Assembly (NCBI GenBank): GCA_015832175.1
Contig: WJXW01000003.1
Coordinates: 2,852,001-2,916,000, forward strand
Origin: Paraphaeosphaeria minitans
Lineage: Eukaryota > Ascomycota > Dothideomycetes > Pleosporales > Didymosphaeriaceae
Reading direction: 5' to 3'
DNA length: 64,000 bases
In this document: positions 36,501-47,829 of the stretch, piece by piece
How the letters are laid out: every line of letters starts with the position of its first letter
Position numbering within the stretch: the first letter of the stretch is position 1
The notes under the pieces: generated by a model
What the model was told of the DNA's origin: nothing
The model's input: the letters and a program-made list of their open reading frames with translations, nothing else
The model's database searches: none
Position numbers and translations under genes: made by a program

Positions 36501-36750
36501 GCAAAGATATACCTAGTATTCTACGTATTACTACTAGAACTAGTAGACCCTAATACACTAGTTAGAACCGCCTTCTACCACAGAATAGAAGAAGAGAATA
36601 AATTTAAAGTTAAAAGAATTCTAGAATATAATTAGTAAGACAAAATATACCTTATTAAATAAAAAAGTTACCTATATAGCGAAAACACTTAGGAACTAGT
36701 AGCCTACTTAGGGAACTGTTAATAAAAAATTAAGGAGTTTTATAGACGCC
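33579..36750 (+). pseudogene. A pol, main part (PR-RT-RNaseH-IN-chromodomain)
   Basis: This continues from 26984. The RT active site near 34560-34590 reads YIDNILVFS, again with Asp changed to Asn. RNase H IDASNLTLGA lies near 35009 (a further Asp-to-Asn). Integrase GHLG is near 35531, its CxxC position near 35620-35636 is decayed, and DFITG is near 35719. The chromodomain lies near 36650-36690. Stops are TAA/TAG. Confidence 0.82.
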
Positions 36751-36779
36751 TAATATAATATAATGTTATCCTTACCTAG

Positions 36780-37288
36780 GAAGGCAGAGTCACAGAGTTA
36801 TCCTAGAACTCTAGAGGAAGATTATTTATCGCTAACTAAATAGACATACTAAGCTCCGTAGGACCTACAGGCTAAGTAGGCTAAACTAGATTCTCCTCTA
36901 ACTCTATTAGCATAGCACTTTCTACTACGATTACCTCTCTAGCACGCTTTTTATTCTACGCTAATTATTTTAATAACTACTCCTTTTTTATATATGCTAT
37001 ACGCAGTGCCTTAAACGTAGTATCTTATTCTTTACACGCCTCTAATATTTACGCCTCTAACTTGTTCTTTTTAGACACTAACTATAAGAACTTATTTTAA
37101 GTAATAGCTACGTCGCACTTTAATTCTTATTTCTAGCACTTACTACACTTTCCTAAGCTAATATAGACTTTATATATATAAGAATATGCCTTATAGAAAA
37201 AATACTTAGATACTATAATAGCACTATAATTCTTAATAGTAAAAATAAGGTTGTAACAACGCTTTATACTGTTATAATTAGCAGGTAT
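36780..37288 (-). pseudogene. Antisense accessory frame of A
   Basis: On the minus strand the position of the B start codon is ATA (37286-37288), a RIP-type loss of ATG. The frame then matches B closely, with GKCSKC, LKCD and KKNKLEA conserved, while the first two cysteines of the cluster are Tyr here. It starts 38 bp from the 3' LTR and ends in the antisense of the end of pol. Confidence 0.6.
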
Positions 37289-37325
37289 AATTCTTTAGGA
37301 TGAAGAATAGAAAGGGAGGGAATAA

Positions 37326-37736
37326 TATTATAAACTAGATAGTAATGTAGGAGTTAGGCGCTCATAAAGGTATAATAAAGCGACAATAGGGTTATAGACG
37401 TAATAATAAGATACTAAGAGGCTTAGATTAGATTACGTAATGCGCTTAGCCGCTTAGGAGCCTTAAGTAGCTAAGTAGGTTACGTAATATACTTAGTTAC
37501 TTAGGAGCACTAAGTAGCAAAGCAGCCTTAGTATATAGGAACGCAAGAATAGGCTCTCTATACTTGTGTTTAATCTATTTATTAATCTATTATTTAGATT
37601 CTAGTAGACTAAATTGTTAACTTATTACACTTCGCAAGATACTATTATATTAACAAGACCTTCTACCTTCTGTAAGTACTCCTGCCCAAGAACTAACCTT
37701 AACCCTTTAGGACTAGCTACCCTCTTAGATTTAACA
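37326..37736 (+). repeat. 3' LTR of A
   Basis: It is 411 bp, TATTATAAAC to GATTTAACA, preceded by the purine tract GAATAGAAAGGGAGGGAATAA. TAAAG follows at 37737-37741. Confidence 0.9.
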
Positions 37737-37741
37737 TAAAG

Positions 37742-38775
37742 ATAGGGTAGTAGAAAAGAGCTCTTAGGAATAATAAAACTAACTAGGTATTAAAAGGGTT
37801 GTAGGGGCTAGAATTAGAGAATTCTGCCTAGGATCTCCTTTACTAGTAATTAACAACGATAAATTAGTGCTGTAGGTAGTAGTTATAGAAGTAAACTAAA
37901 GGGCTTCTAAACCTACTAAAATGATAGAGGAAGGTATTATCTAAGCTGTACTAGAAGCTAAGGCTATAAGTAGAAAGAAAGGCACTTAAATAGCCTCTAC
38001 TCCTCTATTAAATAAAGAGCTAGTTGCACTTATTAACACTCTAAATACTAATTCTATTCTAATAGTAGCACTAACCTAAGAGGTAAGAGGTATTATAGTT
38101 AGATTAATATTTTCCTAGAACAAAGTGTATTTAAAGGCCTAGTAACTACTCTCTAGAAAAGAAAAGGAGCCTAATAACTAATTAGGTAGAAGTAAATTAG
38201 GAAATGTTTTTATAGAGACATAGTAAAGATAGATTTTAATAGAAAAACAGAGTTAGGACTACCTTTAAGAACCTGCTATCCTATTAGAAGTAATAATAGA
38301 GAAGTTATGCTCTAGCCTACACTAGATCGCATAAGGAAACGCTACATAGAGTATCTAATATAGTATTAAAGAGCTACTAAAAGGAAAGATAAGAATTATG
38401 CTTAAGTACTTTCTAATTAACTCTTAGACCCCTATATTAAAGCCGCTAAAGCTACTATAGCATTAAGAGGTTAAAGAAAGAGAGGAGTATAGTAGTTTTA
38501 GCTTAGAAGTTAAGGATAGCATTATAAGAACTAGAAAGGTAGAGTAGAAGAAAGAACTCTAATAGGCTATTATACTACTTATATAGACAAGAGGCAATTC
38601 ACTAAAAATAGTCATTTTAAAGAGAGCAGAAGTATTAGATTTTAATATAGGCTAAGATATGTATACCTTAGAGTCTAATATTATATTAAACTAGCCTAAT
38701 CCTTTCTTAATATAGAATTAGGAAAGCTAACTATAGGTAGTTAGTAAAAGAGAGGGAGGAAGGAAGAAAAGAAAA
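37742..38775 (+). pseudogene. F long frame, C-terminal part
   Basis: This continues in register from 24549. About 340 codons are rich in Leu, Ile, Lys, Glu and former Gln codons, with long helical stretches and a Lys/Arg/Gly-rich end (SKREGGRKKRK near 38740-38772). No enzyme motif is recognised. The same sequence occurs inverted in G at 21200-22410, which supports it as a repeated coding region. Function is not assigned. Confidence 0.5.
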
Positions 38776-38849
38776 TAGAGAATACCTAGTTACTAGTTAA
38801 AGATATATTAGGGTGTTAATTATTATCCTTTTTATTATTAATAGCAACA

Positions 38850-39640
38850 TTATCTCTATAGTAGCAGCTAGACTAATAAGTATCTAGGGTTTATGGCTTT
38901 ATAGAGCTAGAGGCTCTAGTTACTTTAGACTAAAGAAGAAATCTAGTATAATTTTAAGTAGCCTAATTAATAGACTACTAATAAGGCAAGAAAGAACTAG
39001 AATAAAAATACTAGAAATAAATAGACTAAAAAAATAGCTAAGGCTAAAGAGGAGTATTCTCTCTAGTAGGAGAATCTAGGCGTATAAGTAATTTAGGACT
39101 AGGCAATCTATAATTAGAGCTAGAATAAGAACCCCCTTAAGCTAGAGGACTAAAACCCTAAAATAATAAAGCACTACTAGGAGGAGACTAGAGGGAACCT
39201 CTATAAAATCTTTAGGAATAATTTTAAAGGGCTGCTAAGGAAAGAAGTCTATAGTTTATAGTAATAGTATATTAGGGTTTTATAGACTCCTTAGAAATAG
39301 AAGTATTAAGAGTAGAAACAGCCTTAGAAGTGTAACTAGAAGGAGCCTAAAAGTAGGTTATACTAATAGGAAGAATATTAGCAGCTAAAATAATATTTTC
39401 TATAAAAGAACTAGTGCTAGGGTTAGTTAGCTTACCTAAAAGGAAAAAGATATTAGCTTAGGTAATATAGAATTAGAACTAGAACGTATAATAAAAGGAG
39501 TAAGAAGTATAGTTACTATTTATCTAGCACTTATTACACTCTTCCTAGTTTAGCAGCTTACCTTTGAGATAGGAAATACTATATTTACTACTAAAATAGA
39601 GCTTACTTTTTCTACTCTTATTCTAGTAGTAGGTGCAGTA
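38850..39640 (-). pseudogene. Possible antisense Ser/Thr-rich frame of F
   Basis: On the minus strand (and on the plus strand of G at 20430-21110) a frame rich in Ser, Thr, Asn and Tyr is broken mostly by TAA/TAG. The opposite strand also has a fairly open Arg-rich frame here, so the coding strand is not settled. Confidence 0.3.
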
Positions 39641-40374
39641 ATAGTTAATTAAAGAAGAAGAAGGAAAATAAAAGAAAGTAGTAGTATATTAGATACTTAT
39701 ATTAATATTAGTATTATAGTATCTACGCTTTAATAGAGCCTCCCTAGTGCCTAAGCTAAAGAACTTAGTAATAGTCTCTACTTTAGTATTACTAATATTA
39801 AAGTGCTAAATAGTAAAGTCTAAATAGCTATTATTCTTGTAGACGCTAGCAGTGCGAAGAATAGGACCTAGGGCAACACCCTATATGCCTAGGCTATAGA
39901 TAAAGTAAGCTAGTTCACGTAGAAGATTATAGTTTACACGCTAATTAGCCCTTACCTTTACTAAGAAAGTTAGTAATAGGATGTAAAAGGTCTTTAGCAT
40001 AATATACACTACTTAATAATGTACTCCTTAGTAGACTTAAAAGGGTAGATAAAGAGGTCCGCCTTTATATTACTAGTAGGGCCACGCTAATTTAGGTTAT
40101 TACTACTCTTCTTACTACTAGTACTAGAAGCAGCTATTCTACTTAGAGTATAGTTAACTATAGCTATAACTACAGCAGAGTTATTCAACAGGTATTTAAA
40201 GGACTAAAAGAGAGGGAGGAGAGTAGGATTAAGGGTTAGAAAAAAGATAGAGCGAAAGAAATTCTAGGGTTATATACCCTAAAGATTAAGCGTAGGCTAC
40301 TTAAGCAACTTAGTAGAAGCGTTTATAAAAAGATATTACTATAATACTACTATTTAACATGCTAAGAGGTTTGC
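39640..40374. other. Uncharacterised 3' part of F
   Basis: AT-rich sequence without a convincing frame or repeat that I can name. It is present once, since G is cut before reaching it. Confidence 0.35.
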
Positions 40375-40655
40375 AAATAACTTTAATTATAGAGATATAA
40401 GTAGTAAATAGGCGATAGATTAGTAGTTAGGATAATTAGGCACAGTTAGTTAGCTAGAGGCTAAGGTGAAATTATAGGCCTACAATTAGACTAACGCTGC
40501 GTTGCTACCTAATGTATAAAGAAGTTAATAAATAACTTTAATTATAGGGACATAAGTAGCAGATAGGTGATAGGTTAGTAAGTAAAATAATTAGGTAAAG
40601 GTGGCTAGCTAAAGATTAAGGAAATTATAGGTCTAAGAGGTGACTACTAATAAGG
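40375..40655 (+). repeat. Two ~155-bp tandem units near the 3' end of F
   Basis: Units start at about 40375 and 40530 with AATAACTTTAATTATAG, followed by ATAAGTAG and a GCGATAGATTAG-like block. The second unit is shorter. They lie 60 bp before the polypurine tract. Confidence 0.65.
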
Positions 40656-40699
40656 TGTTAAAAGGGTGGTAAGGTAGTAGGCTTAAGGGACTAAGCCTA

Positions 40700-40716
40700 G
40701 AAGAGAGGGAGAAAAA
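40700..40716 (+). other. Polypurine tract of F
   Basis: A 17-base run of A and G ends exactly at the start of the right LTR, where second-strand DNA synthesis of LTR elements is primed. It fixes the plus orientation of F. Confidence 0.6.
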
Positions 40717-40946
40717 TGTAGTGTAAAGGTTAGCCTACGATAGAGAATTAGAAAAATATAGGGCTAATTAGCTGTCGTTTAAAATAGCTAATTAGTGAAT
40801 AGACAAACGAAGCAGAACAACTACATAAGACACAAAGAGACCTAATAGACAATTAGAGTAGTTAGATTTGTATAATAGATTTTAGATAGGATAACTTAAC
40901 TTATTCTTTTATATTCCTTACTTAAGGCAAACGCACCTACAACTGC
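40717..40946 (+). repeat. Putative 3' LTR of F
   Basis: It starts TGTAGTGTAAAGG. The last ~10 bases differ from the left copy by an insertion (TGCAC), so the exact end is uncertain. C begins directly after it. Confidence 0.65.
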
Positions 40947-40952
40947 ACACTA

Positions 40953-43130
40953 TATATTTATAAATATAAGTTATTATAGGTTCTTTAATTCCTTTAAAGG
41001 TGTAGTTCCTTTAAATAAGTTCTATTATTTCTGTGATGTCTAGGTGTCTATACATAGGGTTATAATAATATTATTAGATAATCTTAGTCTGTACATGTTC
41101 TAGAACTTTTTAGTTAATTACTAAAAGTTAATTTAGTTCTACTATTAGTTCTAGATATCTATTTTTGGCTTTGCGAAGGATTACGGAAAAGGTTTTTACT
41201 TTTTCTCCTACTAGATTACTTTATTAGCTAAGAGCGTCTACTCTTCTATTTTCTTTTCTAGCTACATAGATAATTTTAAACTTATATTACCTAGTAGTCT
41301 ACAACTATCTTTGTTATTATAGCGTAAGTTCTTTTATTATTATAAACCTTAGAAGGTTCTTATAATCTATATAGATTTCTAGCGTTAAGTAACTAAGCGC
41401 GTAGATCCTCTAGTGCTTTAAGGCATTAATAATAGCGTAGAGTTCTTTATTATATATATTATATTATGTTTTGGCGTTATTAAATTTATATAAATAATAG
41501 GTAATTAGGTGCTATTTGCTATTACGTTCTTATTTAGCGTAGGCACCTAGCGTAAAATCGCTAGCGTTTATTTTAAAGTGCAGTGGTTTATTATTTCTAA
41601 AATAAATAAGGATAAGTGAAAGAGTTCGAATAACATTCTATACTTATTTATCTATTTAAAGGCTACGTCCTTTTTTATAAAATTTATTAAAGGTATTATA
41701 ACCTTTACGTAATCTTAGACAAATTGTTAGTTAAATCCATAAAATCCTAAGAATTCTTAGATATTCTTAGCTGTTTTTAGTATTAGCCAGTTCTTAATAC
41801 ATTCGACTTTACTTAGTGCTATCTTAATTCCTTCTATAGTAATAATATATCCTAGGAATTCAAGTTATTTAATATTAAACTTACATTTCTTAAGTTTAAT
41901 ATAAAGGTATACTTTATCTAGTGCTTCTAATACTGTCTATATATACTTAGTATGGTTGGATTTATTTTTAGAAAAGATAAGGATGTCGTCTATATACGTA
42001 ATAATAAATATGTCTAGATGTTTATAGAGTACGTTGTTTATAAGTGCTATAAAAGCGGCTAGTGCGTTTATAAGTCTAAAAGGTATAACTTTATATTTAA
42101 ATAGTTTATAGCGTAATTAAAACGCTTTTTCTATTCTTTACCTTTCTTAATTTATATAAGGTGGTAACTGTCTCTTAGATTTATTATTATAAATATCTTA
42201 GCTTAAGATAATTAATGTTGTAACTCTATAATATTTAGTAGTAGATGTTAGTTCTTTATTATTATATTGTTAAGTTATTAGTAGTTAACGTATAGTCTAT
42301 CTAATCTATCCTTTTTCTTAATAAATATAAAAGGGCTTACTACTAGTAACTTTAATAGTTATATATATCCTTTCTTAAGATTAATTTTAATAAACTTACG
42401 TTCTTTAAGGAGTTCTTCTCCTATCTTACTACATAGTGGTTTAAAGAGTGGCGTCTTCCCTTCTTTTAGGTCTATTATAAGATTCTAGGGTTAATATTCT
42501 AGTAGGTTTGCTTTTCCTTCCTTTTCTATAAATATATATGTCTATTTCTTGTATTCTCTTAGTAAGGTAAGGGGTATACTATTGTTCTCCTTCTTACACT
42601 CCTTAGCTTAGTAATTCCTACTAGTATCTACTAAGGTGTGCTTCTGTTTTTTAACTATCTATTACAGTATTATATTATTAATAACTCCCTTATCTACTAT
42701 TATTTTTAGTTAATGCGTAGGCTTTACTTATAATACACAATTGTAGCGTTTAAATAATATTCTCTTTATACCCTAGTTAATCTATAAGTTGTGTATTATT
42801 AACTAAAGTAATCCTAAGACTAACTTATACTTAAATTCTAGTGGAATATCTAAGGTAAGTTCCTTTCTCTATCCTTAGACTATTATTATAGTTATAACCT
42901 CCTAGTATATCTAAGGTGTCTTAGGCATTAGGGATCTATTCGCGATATAGATAATATAGGGTACTTCTTTCTCTAATATTATAAGTTCTACTTATCTTAC
43001 TATCAAATAAAATATAAAGTTCTTTTCTACTCCTAAGTCTATAAAAGCTTAAGCCTATATTCCTTTAAGCTATACTAGTAGCTTAACTAATACTATGCTT
43101 ACTATAGTATTTAATTTAATAAAGGCGTTT
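40953..43130 (-). pseudogene. C pol, PR to start of IN
   Basis: Minus-strand protease, RT, RNase H and the integrase zinc region. The RT active site near 41985-42010 still reads YIDDIL, both aspartates kept, unlike A, B, D and C0. Other positions carry TAA/TAG stops. Confidence 0.78.
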
Positions 43131-45000
43131 TCTTGTCTAGGTTTAGGCCTAGAAAAGACATTTATTTATATAAGTTATAGTTAAGTTCTAGTGCCTAGTA
43201 TACATTTCTAAGCATCTGCTTCTATTATTATTCTTAAGTACGTAGCTTTTATAAATCGTCTTTTTCTTCCTATAAGGATATTCTACTGTTTTTTCTCTTA
43301 CAGTCTTTACTGTTCCTATATACTAGTTAAATTAGTAGTTCTATTATTACTTCTTACATAGGGTAGTTTATAAAGCCGTCTAAATGTTTAGCTATATAAT
43401 AGTATTCGCAGTCTTAGTTGAGACACATATACTAGTATAGTTATATATAGTCTCTATTAATAACCATATTGTAGCATTTATTACCCTTTAGCGTAAGGTA
43501 AGGAAAGTATTTTACTTATTATTTATTCTAGCATTGTTTATTATAAGCTATAATAGGGTAGTCTAGCTATATCTTCTATAGCGTAGGTTCTTTCTAGGTT
43601 ATTTCTTATTCTCCTCTTTCTTTATCTTATATTATACGTATGTTAGTTCTTCGTAATGTGTCTACATACAGAATTAGTGTGTAGGATTTTAGTGGTCTAG
43701 GTAGTACTTTAGTACGTAGTCTAACTTTTTATTTTTATAGGGTTGCACTCCCTTTAGTGCCTAGTAGGGTTCTATATAGTCCTAAACATTTACTTTATAC
43801 TTAGGTAATATAGGATTGTTTTTTTCTTACCTATTTTATAGGTAAGAAGTAGAAGATCTTAGTATCTCCTCTACGTTTTCTACGTTGTAGTATACATTAG
43901 AGTTGTCTTCTAGATCTTTGTATAATTATAATTTAGGTAAATCTAATTACTTACTTTATTCTAGTGTAACGCGTTAGTAACTAAATAGCGTTATAATAAC
44001 TTCCTATTCCTTATTAGGTTTTTAGTCCTTAATAGTTAGTATATTTAACTTACTTTAATAGATTTTATTCTTGTCTCTATAGTTCCTGCCTATGTGGCCT
44101 AGTTTACTATATATAAAGCATTTACGGGCCTTAGTCGTTAGTTATTAACTTCTATTAGGGACGCGTTTATTAGGCTACTTAGGACCTATCCTTCCTCCTT
44201 TTCTTTTGCCTATATAGTTAAACTAGACATTCTCTATTAGTTCGTATCTCTAGTAGTTCCTTAGTTGTTACTTTTAGATAATTCTAATAGGGTTTTTATA
44301 AACTATATTTACTAGTTATCTAAAGCTTATTACCCTAGGGTTTTAGTAGAGGTCTTATTATAGTAAGAACTATTTTTTATTAATCCTAATAGTTTCTTTA
44401 TATAGTTCCTTAAGGTTAGTAATTCGCGCACTACTATATAAGAGTTTCTTATATAGTTTCTATTTAAGTCCTTATTTATATATATCCTTAAGAGATTTAT
44501 TATCCTAGTTAAGTTACACAGTGTACCTATAAAACTTAGCTATATAGTTAGCTACTAAATACTTTTAGGTTATAGTCTAAATCTTTACGTTTATAATAGA
44601 GTCTTTATTAGTAATTCTAAAGAGTTATTTAAGGCATTTCTTAGAGTTATTATAATTTTTAATAATATTAACTGCATTAGCGTGCTTATTTACGTAATTA
44701 TTGTTGTTGTTATTATAGTCTATTCCTAGGTACTTTTTAAGATAGAGATAAATCTATAATTCTATATCTCCTTATATATATATTGCTACAAAGATAACTT
44801 TTCTCTTATCTTTTAAGGATTTGTCTAAATTAAAGAAGTAGAGGTCTAACTAGAGAATCTAGACGTTAGTTTAAGATTATTCGCTAAAGTAGAGATTAGG
44901 TTTATACGCCTTACTACTATTCTTTATAGGAGTAATTTTAGCAGCACCTAAAGCTATAGAAAAGGTAGGAGTTTATGAAGTACTTATATTAAGGGTGTTT
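43080..45000 (-). pseudogene. Decayed gag of C
   Basis: Minus-strand gag homologous to B and D, with the knuckle near 44060-44110, where the His position reads as in the intact motif (GHIGR-like), the acidic linker near 43850-43910, and the capsid-like region at 44200-44850. Interruptions are TAA/TAG. Confidence 0.7.
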
Positions 45001-45004
45001 AAGA

Positions 45005-45415
45005 TAATAAATCTAAGACAGTAGCTAGTCCTAAAAGGTTAAGGTTAGTTCTTAGGCAGGAGTACTTCTAGAAGGTAAAAAGTCTTGTTAATATAAATAG
45101 TATCTTGCAAAGTGTAATAAGTTAACGATTTAGTCTACTAGAATCTAAATAATAGATTAATAAATAGATTAAACATAAGTATAGAGGTCTATTCTCGCGT
45201 TTCTATATACTAAGGCTGCTCTACTACTTAGTGCTCCTAAGTAACTAAGCGTATTACGTGACCTACTTAGCTACTTAGCACTCCTAACCGGCTAAGCATA
45301 TTACGTAATCTAATCTAAGCCTCTAAGTATCTCTTTGTTACGTCTATAACCCTATTATTGCTTTATTATACCTTTATAAGCGCCTAACTCCCATATTACT
45401 ATCTGGTTTGTAATA
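45005..45415 (-). repeat. 5' LTR of C
   Basis: It is 411 bp, TAATAAATCT to TTTGTAATA, and carries two U3 units with CTTAGTGCTCCTAAG. Confidence 0.87.
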
Positions 45416-46372
45416 AGATTTTACCTAACCTTTACTAATATTAGTAGTAACTTTTATAAAATCCTTACTATAGTGCTTTTACTATATCTAGAAGTTTCAT
45501 ATTTACCCTCTAGCGCCTACTTAGAGGCTATACGTAATAACTTAAAATATATACCTTTTAAGGACTATATAGGAGCTCTTAATAGGTTAAACTTTAAAGT
45601 CTACGTGCTAGTAGATAACTCTAAATAATAAATAGAAATTACTATAAATATCTCTCCTAAAACGTATTAGTAGCTGTTAACTTTAATATAAACTTTATAT
45701 ATATTTTAGCTAGCTAGAAAGGTACTACGTACAACGCCTAGGTGCTTATAGATACTTATTAATAAGGATTTATAATTTCTCTAAACAAGTATTACCTAGT
45801 AGACACTAGGTATATAAATAGCATTATAACGCTTATACTATATTATAGCGTACGCTATTATCTTTAAGAGATAGCGTAGCTACTAAATAGTAGGCCTTAA
45901 ATAGTAAAAGAGCTATTTAATTACTAGTATAGTAGTCTTTAAAACATTATTAAGTGTACGATTAGCGTCTTTAAGTGTTATTAGAGGATTTTTAATAGGT
46001 TTTATAAGTTTAATATTATAACTTAAATTAAGCTTATATACACTCTTATAGCTATATATAATCTAATTAATTAAATAGATAGCATAGGTAAGGACTTTAA
46101 GTAGTTACCTATATACGCTAGTAAGTAGTATAAGAACTTTTTCTAGAAGGTTACTATTATAGAGGATTAACGCCTAATAAATTAGCCTTTAATAAAGGAG
46201 AAGTAGGAGTCGCAGCGTAAAAAGATAGTAGAGAAGATATAGGTATTATATAAATAAGTAATTTAGGAAAGTAAGGTGTAGGAGAGAATATATAGGTTAC
46301 TAGAGTAGTGATACTATAGAGGGTAAGTAAAACGCTAACTAGTATATAGACTACTATTACTAGTCTTAGCGT
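45416..46372 (+). pseudogene. PIF/Harbinger (HARBI1-like, DDE_Tnp_4) transposase relic
   Basis: Plus-strand translation gives blocks typical of fungal HARBI1-like nucleases: YLPSSAYLEAIRNN near 45511-45552 followed by FKDYIGALN near 45562-45590 (around the first catalytic Asp), KYYLVDTRYINS near 45787-45822 (second Asp block, VDAGY-like), and SVRYYL, then ELFNY near 45910 and a ...LIAIYNLIN-like end near 46045-46075. A frame change lies between the first and second blocks near 45785, and former Gln/Trp codons are TAA/TAG. The N-terminus is missing at the C junction, and K is inserted at the other side. No terminal inverted repeats are visible. Confidence 0.75.
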
Positions 46373-46783
46373 TGTTAAATCTAAGAGGGTAGCTAGTCCT
46401 AAAGGGTTAAGGTTAGTTCTCAGGCAGGAGTACTTACAGAAGGTGGAAGGTCTTATTAATATAATAGTATCTTACAAAGTGTGACAAGTTAATAATATAG
46501 TCTGCTAGAATCTAAATTATAGATTAATAAATAGATTAAACATAAGTATAGAGAGCCTATCCTTGCGTTCCTATATACTTTAAGCGATTAGTTCACTAAT
46601 CGCTCTAATTAAACTAATTAAGCACTAATTAGTTACTTAGTATATTAAGTGCTTAGTGTAATTAGTTATCTTAGCGCTCTAATTATACTAATTAGATTAT
46701 ATAACCTCTTGTGCCGTGCCGCTTAAATAACAAATATAGATACATATAAAGATCCTAGGAGGCCAAGCCTTTAGATCTTAACA
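46373..46783 (-). repeat. 3' LTR of element K
   Basis: It is 411 bp, TGTTAAATC to GATCTTAACA. The 3' half is shared with the other subfamilies. The U3 is distinct, with GCGATTAGTTCACTAATCGC (46576-46595), a near-perfect inverted repeat, and several TAATTAG motifs. Confidence 0.85.
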
Positions 46784-46807
46784 TTATCTCCCTCTTTGCT
46801 AGGATTT

Positions 46808-47217
46808 TGTTAAATCCAAGAGGGTAGCTAGTCCTAAAGGGTTAAGGTTGGTTCTCAGGCAGGAGTACTTACAGAAGGTGGAAGGTCTTATTAATACAAT
46901 AGTATCTTACAAAGTGTAACAAGTTAATAATTTAGTCTACTAGAATCTAAACAATAGATTAATAAACAGATTAAATATAAGTATAAAGGTCTATCCTTAT
47001 ATTCCTATATAATAGGGCTGCTCTAATACTTAGTGTTACTAAGTAACTAAGCACATTAAATAACCTACTCTACTACTTAGTGCTACTAAGTAACTAAGCA
47101 CATTATGTAACCTAATCTAAGTTACTTAGCGTCTCTTTATTACGTTTATAACCCTATCGCTGTTCTATTACACCTTTATAAGCGCCTAAGTCTTATATTA
47201 TTATCTAGTATATAATA
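46808..47217 (-). repeat. 3' LTR of H
   Basis: It is 410 bp, TGTTAAATCC to ATATAATA, with two ~46-bp U3 units. The polypurine complement CCCCTCCCTTTCT follows. Confidence 0.87.
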
Positions 47218-47254
47218 TTATCCCCTCCCTTTCTATTCTTTGTTCTAAAGAATT

Positions 47255-47780
47255 ATACCTACTAACTGTAATTCTATAAAGTGTTATTACAACCTTATCT
47301 TTACTATTAAAAACTATAGAGTAGTTATAGTGTTAAAATACTCCTTCTATAAGTTACACTTCTATATTTACAAAGTCTATATTAGCTTAAGGAAGTGTAG
47401 TAAGTGTTAGAAATAAGGCTTAAAGTGTAATATAGCTATTACTAGGAATAAGTTCTCGCAGTTAATTACTAAGAAAAAGAAGTTAGAGGCGTAAATATTA
47501 GAGGCGCGAAAAGAATAGAATATAGTATTTAAGGCTTTACGCATAGTATACATAAAAAAGGATTAGTTAGTAAAATAGTTAGCGTAGAATAAGAAGTGTA
47601 CTAGTAAGATTATTATAGTAAAGAATGCTACTCTAGCGGAGCTAAAGTTAGAAGAGAATCTAGCTTATTCTATTTAGCCTACTAGTCTAGCTAAACTTAG
47701 CACGTCTATATAGTTAGTAATAGATAACCTGCCTCCTAAGTTCTAGAATAATTCTTTAGTATTATTGTCTTAAGTAAGTC
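47255..47780 (+). pseudogene. Antisense accessory frame of H
   Basis: This is the same frame as in B, with the start codon position now ATA (47255-47257). LGKCSKC with downstream LKCN is kept, as is the Lys/Glu helical block KKKKLEA. Interruptions are TAA/TAG. Confidence 0.58.
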
Positions 47781-47829
47781 TATTAATAGAATTCTTTAAT
47801 CTTTTATTAACAGTTTCCTAGGTAGTTCT

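Larger units (their letters stand above)
24550..37736 (+). mobile_element. Ty3/gypsy element A (plus strand), carrying B
   Basis: LTRs at 24550-24960 and 37326-37736 (411 bp each) with target duplication TAAAG at 24545-24549 and 37737-37741. The element's own length is about 6.59 kb after removing B (target duplication TTATA). It carries gag, pol and the antisense accessory frame in the same layout as D. Confidence 0.92.
22415..40946 (+). mobile_element. LTR element F of unrecognised family, interrupted by A
   Basis: Direct copies of a ~229-bp sequence at 22415-22643 and 40717-40946 enclose about 4.9 kb of own sequence (22644-24549 and 37742-40716) after removal of A. The purine run AGAAGAGAGGGAGAAAAA directly precedes the right copy, as a polypurine tract should. 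The interior encodes a long decayed plus-strand frame that is continuous across the A insertion. I saw no RT, RNase H or integrase motifs. No clear target duplication is visible, so the outer flanks have probably been rearranged. Confidence 0.6.
40950..45415 (-). mobile_element. Ty3/gypsy element C (minus strand, 3' end missing)
   Basis: 5' LTR 45005-45415, gag about 43080-45000 and pol about 40953-43130 belong to the same subfamily as A and B. The element stops abruptly in the integrase region at 40950 against the LTR of F, lacking the integrase core, chromodomain, accessory frame and 3' LTR. AGATT follows at 45416-45420 and would be one half of its target duplication. Confidence 0.85.

Noticed and set aside
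38850..39640. Arg-rich plus-strand frame in F
   Set aside because: It is fairly open, but the composition (Arg, Ser, Leu from AGA/TCT/CTA) looks like a by-product of the opposite Ser/Thr-rich frame. It is not called as a gene.
40950..45415. C and F as one composite element
   Set aside because: C reads on the minus strand with its own subfamily LTR, F on the plus strand with an unrelated LTR; they only abut.
46373..46783. Solo LTR
   Set aside because: It is followed by a polypurine-tract complement, and the element body resumes at 63481 beyond H/I, so it is the 3' LTR of K.
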